NCBI GenBank assembly: GCA_038231615.1
Contig: JBBRLA010000214.1
Span: 1 to 12,203 of the forward strand
DNA: 12,203 nucleotides
Direction of reading: 5' to 3'
Source: JBBRLA01 sp038231615
GTDB lineage: Bacteria > Myxococcota_A > Polyangia > Palsa-1104 > JAEUJZ01
This document shows, in pieces, positions 7,512-12,203 of the stretch (position 1 is the first letter of the stretch; every line of letters begins with the position of its first letter). The notes under the pieces were generated by a model. The model did not search any database. It saw only the letters and a program-made list of their open reading frames with translations, and was not told where the DNA came from. The translations under genes were made by a program, and so were the position numbers.

Positions 7512-8168
7512 TCAATCCTCCTGCCGGTTCTTACGGGGGTCCACCGGCCCATCTTCCCAAGTACCCTCCCCTCCGACAAGGCGACGCAGCTTTTCACGAA
7601 TCTTGTTCTTGCGGCTGTAGACGGTATTTACGGAGATCAGCATCAACTCGGCAATCTGCTCCGGCTCCATTTCTTCCTCGAAATAGTAGCGGACAAAAAG
7701 CTGCTCGGTCGTCGAGAGTTGCGCCACTACCTGCTCCAGGCGACGGGCGCGCTCGTCGTGTAGCAGCCGATCGGCGGGATCTTCCTCGGTGGCGGGCAGA
7801 TCATGGCCCGCCCCCTCCTCGGCATCCAGGGAAATCGAGGCGGGCGGGCGCTGCCGCAAAGCATCATGGGCCGTGTTGGTCGCCAAAAGGCCAATCCAGC
7901 TGGACAGCCGGTAGCCGCGGTTCGGGTCGAAGGCGCGGAGCTTCTTGTAGTCGTCCTTGACGATGTTCAGTGCCGTCGTCGAAACCAGGTCCTCGATGTC
8001 CTCCTCGGCGTGGTAGGCCCCGTAGCGCAGGAGCACCTTGCGCACGCACGAGATGATGAGGCGTTCGTAGCGCGAAAAGAAGGTGGCCCAGGACCCGGAC
8101 CTGCCCGCCAGCACCCCGGCGCTCAGGTCCGCCTCGCCTTTCTCGTCGTGGACGCTGCGCGCGGGCAT
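7512..8168 (-). CDS. ECF-type RNA polymerase sigma factor
   Basis: A 218-residue sigma-70 family protein with regions 2 and 4 only, the extracytoplasmic-function layout. Region 2 is around residues 28-105: FFSRYERLIISCVRKVL, EEDIEDLVSTTALNIV, then FDPNRGYRLSSWIGLLATNTAHDALRQR, the -10-binding and melting part. Region 4 is around 140-200: LEQVVAQLSTTEQLFVRYYF, EPEQIAELMLISVNTVYSRKNKIREKL, the -35 helix-turn-helix. An acidic linker (about 110-138) joins them. It lies 55 bp after the barrel gene and abuts its downstream partner as TGAATG, so it is probably the third gene of an operon. Ribosome binding is weak (GTAGG directly at the ATG). The ECF subgroup cannot be assigned by eye. Confidence 0.9.
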   Translation of the reverse strand: MPARSVHDEKGEADLSAGVLAGRSGSWATFFSRYERLIISCVRKVLLRYGAYHAEEDIEDLVSTTALNIVKDDYKKLRAFDPNRGYRLSSWIGLLATNTAHDALRQRPPASISLDAEEGAGHDLPATEEDPADRLLHDERARRLEQVVAQLSTTEQLFVRYYFEEEMEPEQIAELMLISVNTVYSRKNKIREKLRRLVGGEGTWEDGPVDPRKNRQED

Positions 8169-8223
8169 CCTACTCTTCTACGATAGGGACCCCGAAGTTG
8201 CAAGGGCCGCGTCGGGTCGGGCC

Positions 8224-9297
8224 TCAGGGCTTGCGCCGGGCCGTGTAGCGATAGGTCGCGGTCAGACACACGGTATGCCGCTGGTAAGCAGCGTCGCTTC
8301 CCGACACAGTGCCCACGTCGAAGTAGCCGGTGTACCGCGCCGAAAGGGAGAACCCCCGGCGCAGGGGGCGTTCCAGGTCCAGCATCGCCAGGCTGCGGTT
8401 CTCCTCGTCGATGCTGCCGATGGGCGTTTCCAGGAACGGATCGTGCGACCGGAGCAGGTTGATCTGGCCCTTCACCGTCAAGGTCAGGTCCAGCGGGAGC
8501 GCCGCGACCCCCTTCGCCAGCACAAGGTGCCGCTGGTAACTTTCCTGGTTCACGTTCGAAAGATTGAGCTGAAAAGTGTAGCCGATCTGGAGCAGCACCC
8601 GGCCCGCCCAATCCAGGGTGGCCCCGGTCTGGATAAAGTCGTCCTGCCTGCCGTAAAAATAACCCCGATAGTCGAAGCGCCCGGAAAGGCCCACCTCGAT
8701 GTCGTGTCCCAGCTCCGGGTCGCCCGCATGGGATCGGCTGGCCAGCCGCAGTTGCGCCGAGGGAGCGACAAAGCTTTCCTGGCTGGCCGGCTTGTACATG
8801 AAGAGCACCCCGGAAAGGTCCAGGGTCGCGTCCAGACGGTGGCTGCGGGAGACCGCCGTGGTCCCCGACAGGCGCATCCCGGTAGTGGCGGCGCGAAAGT
8901 CCCGCGCCCGAAGGCTGTCCGAGGTCGGCGCCTGATAGGCATCGTGGTAGTCCAGCACCGCCGAGATCCGCAGCCGCTGGAACTGGGCACCCTCCTCGTA
9001 TCCGAGCTGCACCACCCCGATGTTCTGGTCGAAAACCTGCGGGAAGAAAAACACCTTCCCGCCCGCGGTCAGTTGCAGGTTTAAAAGGTGCCGCGGCCCG
9101 CGCTGCTGCAAGCGCCCCATCGCCATCAGGCGCAGGAGCGGCGATCCCTGCGGCGTCCCGGCATCCGGCCCCGCGGTCTCCGCCCGGTTGGCGTTGCTGT
9201 CGTACTCCAGCCCCGTCGCCACGCTCAACGCGCCTTGAAGCGCTGCCGCCGGAGAAAGGCCCGCTACGAAGGCGGCGATGCCGGCCAGGAAGATCAC
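8224..9297 (-). CDS. Predicted outer-membrane beta-barrel protein
   Basis: A 357-residue exported protein. A hydrophobic N-terminus with likely cleavage after SPAAA (near residue 20) is followed by alternating amphipathic strands with many aromatic residues, the pattern of an outer-membrane barrel. The opening of the mature part, VATGLEYDSNANR, recalls the G-x-x-YDSN motif seen at the first strand of several barrel families linked to surface polysaccharide or secretion; the C-terminus is strand-like (CLTATYRYTARRKP) with aromatic residues near the end. The GTG start at 9297 is used because no in-frame ATG exists between it and the upstream stop; it gives a signal peptide without the usual basic residues, and there is no clear ribosome-binding site. 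The gene follows the coiled-coil gene by only 19 bp. I do not recognise a specific family. Confidence 0.7.
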   Translation of the reverse strand: MIFLAGIAAFVAGLSPAAALQGALSVATGLEYDSNANRAETAGPDAGTPQGSPLLRLMAMGRLQQRGPRHLLNLQLTAGGKVFFFPQVFDQNIGVVQLGYEEGAQFQRLRISAVLDYHDAYQAPTSDSLRARDFRAATTGMRLSGTTAVSRSHRLDATLDLSGVLFMYKPASQESFVAPSAQLRLASRSHAGDPELGHDIEVGLSGRFDYRGYFYGRQDDFIQTGATLDWAGRVLLQIGYTFQLNLSNVNQESYQRHLVLAKGVAALPLDLTLTVKGQINLLRSHDPFLETPIGSIDEENRSLAMLDLERPLRRGFSLSARYTGYFDVGTVSGSDAAYQRHTVCLTATYRYTARRKP

Positions 9298-9316
9298 GGA
9301 AGTAGCATACCCATGT

Positions 9317-10366
9317 TTACTTTCGCTTACGTAGTTCGTCTGCTCGGCGCTCCATGCTCGCGGCGCGGGCCCCTAGCTGGTCGGCCAGGCGCCCCAGTTC
9401 GGCCTGCGCCCGGCGCATGGCTTGGAGCTTGACATCCGGGTCGGAGGTGTCGTCGCTGCGGCGCAGAAGGTCCAGCGTGGCCGGGTCCAGGCCGATCCGC
9501 GGCGCGACCGTCGGGGCGGACGTCGGCCCGGGTCCCGCGGGCCCGGGGCCTGGCGTGGTGGGGGCAGCCGGCCCAGCGGCTGCGGTATCCGCCTGCCTGC
9601 CTTGTTGAGAAGTCCCCACCCGCCGGCTGCTTACCTGCTCGGCGAAGAGGTCTTCATCGACCACCGACGCCCGCTCGCGCAGGTGGCGGCGCCGCTGCAG
9701 CTCCTGTGCCCGCTGGGTCAGGCGCGAAAGTTCCTGTCGTACTTTATCCGCCGAGTCGCGCAAAAGGTCCGCGCGCTCCCGCAGGACCGCCGGATCGTCG
9801 GATCGCGCCTCCTCGGCCACCAGCGCCGCGGAACGCACCGTCGCCGCGGGCAGGCCGCGATCGGGCACGGTCAGGGCCTCCACCTGCAGCGCCCGCACCC
9901 GCAAAAGGTCCAGGCGCTGCGAGGCATAAAGGGCCGTCCCCTCGCCCAGCGCCCGATCGCAGGCGACGATGAGCCGCTGCCGCGCCCCCACGAGCTGCGC
10001 CGCCAGCCGTTTTAGCCCGACGGCCTTCTGGGACAACTCCGCCGCCTGTGCCTGCGCCCGCGCCAGACGCTCCGGCAGTTGCAGGTCCCGCCCCACGCTC
10101 GGCGGCGCTTCCTTCAGTCGCTCGATCTCCGCGGCCTCTCGGGCGGCCACCTCCTCGTCCCGCCGCTGCGCCGCCGCCATGCGGCCCACCTCCCCTTCCA
10201 CCCGCTGCACTTCCACCGAGAGTGCCGGCACGCCCGGCGGACCCGCAGGCTCGCCCTTGGCGGAATGCACCTCGGCGGCCCGGGCCGGCGTCAGCATCAC
10301 CAGCCCGCCAAAGAGACCCACGGTCAGGTGCACGGCAACGGCGACGATGTAGGTCAAACGCTTCAT
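9317..10366 (-). CDS. Secreted coiled-coil protein with Pro/Gly-rich linker, unknown function
   Basis: A 349-residue protein with a signal peptide: MKR, a hydrophobic stretch, then LTPARA with cleavage near residue 30. The mature part is Ala/Arg/Glu/Leu-rich with heptad-like runs in three blocks (about 50-125, 190-245 and 300-349), predicted coiled coil. A Pro/Gly-rich hinge (TTPGPGPAGPGPT, about 270-285) precedes the last block. No membrane helix follows the signal, so it is probably periplasmic. ATG 10366 is chosen over in-frame TTG 10369. The gene heads the run and lies 11 nt after the predicted start of a sigma-54 promoter, and the barrel gene follows after 19 bp. Pairing of a periplasmic coiled coil with an outer-membrane barrel suggests an envelope-spanning partnership, which is inference. 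Confidence 0.7.
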   Translation of the reverse strand: MKRLTYIVAVAVHLTVGLFGGLVMLTPARAAEVHSAKGEPAGPPGVPALSVEVQRVEGEVGRMAAAQRRDEEVAAREAAEIERLKEAPPSVGRDLQLPERLARAQAQAAELSQKAVGLKRLAAQLVGARQRLIVACDRALGEGTALYASQRLDLLRVRALQVEALTVPDRGLPAATVRSAALVAEEARSDDPAVLRERADLLRDSADKVRQELSRLTQRAQELQRRRHLRERASVVDEDLFAEQVSSRRVGTSQQGRQADTAAAGPAAPTTPGPGPAGPGPTSAPTVAPRIGLDPATLDLLRRSDDTSDPDVKLQAMRRAQAELGRLADQLGARAASMERRADELRKRK

Positions 10367-10387
10367 CAAACTCTGGCTACGGATTAA

Positions 10388-10403
10388 TGCAACTCATATG
10401 CCA
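10388..10403 (-). promoter_or_regulatory. Sigma-54 (RpoN) promoter
   Basis: On the minus strand TGGCATATGAGTTGCA matches the -24/-12 consensus TGGCACR-N4-TTGCW at all fixed positions but one, with the required 10 nt between GG (10402-10401) and GC (10390-10389). The predicted start of transcription is near 10377, about 11 nt before the ATG of the coiled-coil gene. The TCGGCCA repeats at 10413-10419 and 10423-10429 (10 bp apart) and the palindrome at 10467-10480 lie upstream, where activator sites are expected. Confidence 0.6.
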
Positions 10404-10466
10404 GAAGACAGCTCGGCCAAAATCGGCCATCTTTCGTCCCTTCGGCGTCTCCCGACGCCGCCGGGC

Positions 10467-10480
10467 CTCAGTTTTCTGAG
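10467..10480. promoter_or_regulatory. Perfect palindrome, possible upstream activator site
   Basis: CTCAG-TTTT-CTGAG is a perfect inverted repeat centred about 97 bp upstream of the predicted sigma-54 transcription start, within the usual range of enhancer sites. A second hairpin, CGGCGTC-TCCC-GACGCCG (10443-10460), lies between it and the promoter. It has no T-tract in the minus direction, so a terminator after the activator remnant is not supported. Confidence 0.35.
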
Positions 10481-10483
10481 ACT

Positions 10484-10534
10484 TCACTGGCCGATCCCGT
10501 ACTTTTCCAACTTGTAGTAAGCCGTGGCAGGCAT
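10484..10534 (-). pseudogene. Remnant: last codons of an NtrC-type sigma-54 activator
   Basis: The minus strand reads ATAYYKLEKYGIGQ then TGA (stop 10484-10486). This matches the second helix and tail of the Fis-type helix-turn-helix that ends many NtrC-family activators (typically ...SRATLYRKLKKYGI). Upstream codons (GNRMP) no longer fit, so the likeness is lost beyond about 10528. The AAA+ and receiver domains are not in the window. Position directly before a sigma-54 promoter on the same strand makes the reading more credible. At about 14 residues it could still be chance. Confidence 0.4.
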
Positions 10535-10540
10535 CCTATT

Positions 10541-10644
10541 TCCTCGACGTGAGATCATGAGTCTGCCCCGCTTTCCAACGCTCGCGGTAGCAAAAGCGTA
10601 GCAGATAGACCATTTTTACTGCTTTCCCGTTCAGTCTCTGATTT
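10541..10644. other. Gap between recombinase stub and activator remnant, possible attachment region
   Basis: No gene is seen. The stretch is more AT-rich than its surroundings and contains the near-repeats TGCTACGC and TGCTACCGC (minus strand, about 10590-10606). It lies between the 3' end of a tyrosine-recombinase remnant and the place where likeness to the activator ends, which is where an att site would be expected. No second copy of a core sequence is visible within the window. Confidence 0.25.
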
Positions 10645-10902
10645 CTATGGGCCGCTGCGCCGCTCGCGCTTGCTGTTGAGGTCAATGACCTGGGCCGATG
10701 CCTGCGGTACATAGCTGAGCTGGGCCAGCTCGGCGGCGATATAGTCGAGGTCTGCGGTGTGGACGTAGCCCATGGTGACGCTGGCGACGTGCGGGCCGTG
10801 GCCGTTGCCGAGGATCTTCGCCACCACGTCGAGGTTGCCACGGGTCTCCTTGGCCAGGTGCGTTCCGAGGCTGTGCCGACAGGCCTTCCAGGGGGTGGAA
10901 CC
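10645..10902 (-). pseudogene. Tyrosine recombinase (phage-type integrase) C-terminal remnant
   Basis: About 85 codons in one frame match the end of a tyrosine recombinase: CRHSLGTHLA (the R of HxxR, with W replacing the conserved His three residues earlier), NLDVVAKILGNGHG (the LGH region, altered), and VTMGYVHT with the tyrosine that would be the nucleophile. Everything N-terminal, including the core-binding domain and first catalytic Arg, is missing; immediately upstream the frame changes into a different degenerate gene. The stop is TAG at 10645-10647. It cannot be an active recombinase alone. It marks the edge of a decayed mobile element reaching rightward. Confidence 0.6.
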
Positions 10903-11244
10903 GGGCGGCGGCGAAGGCGTCCGGGACCTTTTCGTCGGCCTTGATCAGCCGGGCCTAGTCGAGGTTCCGAAGGAAGCGGTGAATGGTGAGCATGCAGGCC
11001 CGTTCGTGGATGGCGTCCGCCATGAACTCGCCGATGGTGTAATCCTGCGGGAACATGGCGGACGCCTTGCCGGAGATGAGGGCGAAGTTACACAGGGCGA
11101 GAGTCGAGGCGGACACGTCCACGGTCGCTGCGGCCACGGATTCCGAGACGGGAAGCCGATACTCGCGCAGGCCCTGGTGGGCCTCCGTGCGGTTCGGCGT
11201 GACGCGACGGTGCGCTTGGTGGTCTTTGTCGAGGTCTTCTTCAT
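10892..11244 (-). pseudogene. Degenerate small gene with one frameshift and an internal TAG
   Basis: A strong ribosome-binding site AAGGAG (11251-11256) lies 6 nt before ATG 11244, which begins MKKTSTKTTKRTVA. Near 11203-11205 the coding signal moves to another frame (VTPNRTEAHQGL ... SASTLALCNFALISGKASAM ... DYTIGEFMADAIHERACML), consistent with loss of one base. That frame meets TAG at 10955-10957, then continues in the same frame as ARLIKADEKVPDAFAAARF until about 10892, where the recombinase remnant takes over in a third frame. I do not recognise the family. The good start signal and protein-like composition suggest a once-functional gene of about 115 residues, now broken, perhaps by deletion fusing it to the recombinase end. 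Confidence 0.5.
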
Positions 11245-11264
11245 GGTCATCTCCTTTTGATTGG

Positions 11265-11306
11265 TCGAGAGGTTTAGTTCCAGCGTCGAGAGGTTCAGTT
11301 CCAGCG
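11265..11306. repeat. 21-bp tandem duplication across a stop codon
   Basis: Two adjacent 21-bp copies (11265-11285 and 11286-11306) differ at one base. On the minus strand each holds the sequence coding W-N-stop at the end of the small membrane protein, with TGA in the copy in use and TAA in the next. A slippage duplication of the gene end is the simplest explanation. Confidence 0.6.
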
Positions 11307-11486
11307 GGCCAGCAGCGTCCCCAGCACCAGCAACCCGCCGATGCCGCAGACAGAGGACCATCCGATGAACACGGCCTGCGGCAGGGGCCCCATTGCCAGC
11401 AATAGCAGGCACGGGGGCAACCACGAGAACGCCAGGCCCATCGTCAGCGCCGTCAGCACGGCCTGCCTTGCGCCATCGCTACGCAT
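11295..11486 (-). CDS. Small membrane protein, two predicted helices
   Basis: A 63-residue protein with two hydrophobic segments: about residues 9-33 (LTALTMGLAFSWLPPCLLLL) and 38-60 (VFIGWSSVCGIGGLLVLGTL), joined by a short loop. The ATG at 11486 overlaps the stop of the upstream gene by 8 bp (ATGCGTAG), and a near-perfect AGGAGGTG lies just upstream (11490-11497), so translation is coupled and the start is well supported. No family is recognised. Small two-helix proteins of this kind are common on mobile elements (holin-like, toxin-like or conjugation accessory); nothing in the sequence decides between them. Confidence 0.6.
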   Translation of the reverse strand: MRSDGARQAVLTALTMGLAFSWLPPCLLLLAMGPLPQAVFIGWSSVCGIGGLLVLGTLLARWN

Positions 11487-12030
11487 GGCCCACCTCCTGA
11501 ACCGTCGCGAGCGCCTTCCAGCCGGCCGCGATTACCTGCTCCATCTCCAGCGCCTCGATAGCGCCCTGCCGCGCCTCCTCGATGGCCTCGTTCTCCAGCC
11601 GCTCCATCTCCGCGATCTCCTGCTCCCGCCGCCGGTCGATCTCCCGCCGACACGCCACGGCGATGAACTGGCTCAGGCTCTCGCCCTCATCCCGGTAGGC
11701 ATCGGCGCCGCGCAGCACCTTGCTCTTCATCACGAACATCGAGGCGCGGCGTCCCACGCCGGGCAGGTAGGGGCGGACGCGGTGAAGCCCCTGGATCAGG
11801 TCGACCAGGTGCCGGCCGCTCGCCACCAGGTCGCCGCCGGGACCTACGAGGCGGTAGCCGCCGCCTTCGCCGGGCAGGTAGGCCAGGGTGCCCAGGATAC
11901 GCAGGGCGGGGTCGGGCTGGCCACCATCCGGGGGTGGCACCAGCCGCAGGTGCGGGGCGTCGGGCGTGGTGGTGGACGGGAGGGGGGTTACAGATTCAGA
12001 GCGGTTATGTTGGAAAGCTTTTTCCGTCAA
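11479..12030 (-). CDS. Hypothetical protein with ribbon-helix-helix-like segment, 5' end uncertain
   Basis: Reading downstream from about 12030, the protein has a Pro-rich lead, a small domain (LAYLPGEGGGYRLVGPGGDLVASGRHLVDLIQGLHRV), then VMKSKVLRGADAYRDEGESLSQFIAVACRREIDRRR. The last part resembles the two helices of a CopG/Arc ribbon-helix-helix DNA-binding domain. A long acidic/basic helix follows (EQEIAEMERLENEAIEEARQ). The frame stays open to 12096, but that part lies in the end of the IS200-like element, so the native 5' end is unclear: TTG 12030 or GTG 11940 are possible, neither with a good ribosome-binding site. The IS may have removed the true start and promoter. It is followed by the small membrane protein with an 8-bp overlap. 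Function unknown; a DNA-binding role for the mobile element is a guess. Confidence 0.5.
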   Translation of the reverse strand: MTEKAFQHNRSESVTPLPSTTTPDAPHLRLVPPPDGGQPDPALRILGTLAYLPGEGGGYRLVGPGGDLVASGRHLVDLIQGLHRVRPYLPGVGRRASMFVMKSKVLRGADAYRDEGESLSQFIAVACRREIDRRREQEIAEMERLENEAIEEARQGAIEALEMEQVIAAGWKALATVQEVGHA

Positions 12031-12099
12031 TAATTGGGGAATCCCCCGGCTTTGCCGGGCGACTCGCAGAGTTTGACAGTTCCAGGAGTCGGCCAAAGA

Positions 12100-12140
12100 C
12101 TCCCTTCCCGTGAACCGCTCAAAGTCACACGAGAAGGGAG
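12100..12140 (+). promoter_or_regulatory. Stem sequestering the transposase ribosome-binding site
   Basis: CTCCCTTCCCGTG (12100-12112) pairs with CACGAGAAGGGAG (12128-12140) with one mismatch and a 15-nt loop. The right arm covers the ribosome-binding site (AAGGGAGG, 12135-12142), which ends 5 nt before the ATG. Hiding of the ribosome-binding site in a 5' leader stem is known for IS200, where it keeps transposase expression low. Confidence 0.6.
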
Positions 12141-12146
12141 GTCGTC

Positions 12147-12203
12147 ATGGACGACCTGAGCAGCATTGCCCACACGAAATGGGAGTGCAAGTACCACGTC
12201 GTA
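12147..12203 (+). CDS. tnpA: IS200/IS605-family transposase TnpA, N-terminal fragment (runs off the window)
   Basis: Only the first 19 codons are present: MDDLSSIAHTKWECKYHVV. The pattern SxxHTKWxCKYHVV is the characteristic opening of IS200-type Y1 transposases, the single-strand-specific HUH enzymes that cut and rejoin DNA with one tyrosine. The HUH motif and catalytic Tyr lie beyond the window. The ATG is preceded by a strong ribosome-binding site that a leader stem would cover. Identity is clear despite the short length; whether the copy is intact cannot be seen. Confidence 0.85.
   Translation, partial: MDDLSSIAHTKWECKYHVV

Larger units (their letters stand above)
12031..12203 (+). mobile_element. 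IS200/IS605-family element, left end (continues past the window)
   Basis: The element's transposase starts at 12147. Its left part shows the subterminal hairpin expected for this family, which transposes as single-stranded DNA and has hairpins rather than terminal inverted repeats: CCCGGC-TTT-GCCGGG (12045-12059). An alternative fold, GGGG-AAT-CCCC (12036-12046), competes with it. The exact tip cannot be fixed without an empty-site comparison; about 12031 is an estimate. TTGACA at 12073-12078 may be part of a transposase promoter, with only a weak -10 (AAGACT, 12096-12101). Confidence 0.7.

Noticed and set aside
8169..8223. ECF-type autoregulatory promoter (TGCAAC ... CGTA) before the sigma-factor gene
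   Set aside because: The spacing between the two boxes is about 14 nt rather than about 16, and the -35 lacks the usual GGAAC/TGAAAC core.
10540..10580. tRNA-like string (GACTCATGATC, resembling a CAT anticodon arm) next to the recombinase remnant
   Set aside because: Only three base pairs of an anticodon stem form, and no T-arm (GGTTCGA) or acceptor stem follows.
71..10957. Amber (TAG) recoding, suggested by in-frame TAG codons at 71-73 and 10955-10957
   Set aside because: Several intact genes here (purA, the sigma partner, the ribbon-helix-helix-like gene) end in TAG, so TAG works as an ordinary stop. Local damage is simpler.
12031..12096. Extension of the ribbon-helix-helix-like gene to the TTG at 12096
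   Set aside because: This stretch contains the IS200-like hairpin and leader, so the open frame is likely fortuitous.

Overview
The window is GC-rich (by eye roughly two thirds G+C in the genes). It carries a GltJ/AgmX-like protein (zinc ribbon, GYF domain, one membrane helix, TonB-like C-terminus), an ECF sigma factor, an outer-membrane barrel and a sigma-54-type promoter. This fits a Gram-negative bacterium of the Myxococcota or the former Deltaproteobacteria. That is inferred from gene content; no rRNA or other strict taxonomic marker is present.

Left part (1-3439, plus strand). The window opens in a phosphoesterase (alkaline-phosphatase fold) whose conserved N-terminal strand runs upstream into an in-frame TAG, so it may be broken. 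About 255 bp without a gene follow, holding two nested or long inverted-repeat elements. Next come an MFS exporter (1439-2626) and a membrane-anchored periplasmic protein (2657-3439) that resembles the soluble N-terminal domain of NicO/RcnA-like metal transporters and has a canonical EF-hand loop.

Middle part (3426-10366, minus strand). Reading in the direction of transcription: a secreted coiled-coil protein (10366 to 9317), an outer-membrane barrel (9297 to 8224), an ECF sigma factor (8168 to 7512), a partner abutting it as TGAATG (7511 to 6687), purA (6589 to 5279), and the GltJ/AgmX-like gene (5120 to 3426), which has its own promoter with a perfect TATAAT. A well-matched sigma-54 promoter (10388-10403) precedes the coiled-coil gene. 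Just upstream of it are a short palindrome and what looks like the last codons of an NtrC-type activator (Fis-type helix-turn-helix). My reading is that an activator gene, its sigma-54 promoter and an envelope/ECF operon once formed one unit.

Right part (10540-12203). This looks like a decaying mobile element: the C-terminal stub of a tyrosine recombinase, a small gene with a frameshift and an internal TAG, a two-helix membrane miniprotein, and a ribbon-helix-helix-like protein. An IS200/IS605-family element is entered at the right edge; the start of its transposase is visible and its ribosome-binding site lies in a strong predicted stem. The element lies exactly where the body of the activator should be. 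It may have displaced or deleted that gene.

The most unusual content is the sigma-54 / coiled-coil / barrel / ECF sigma / abutting-partner arrangement. I do not recognise the coiled-coil, barrel or partner proteins as named families, and I offer the unit as a hypothesis rather than a demonstrated system.
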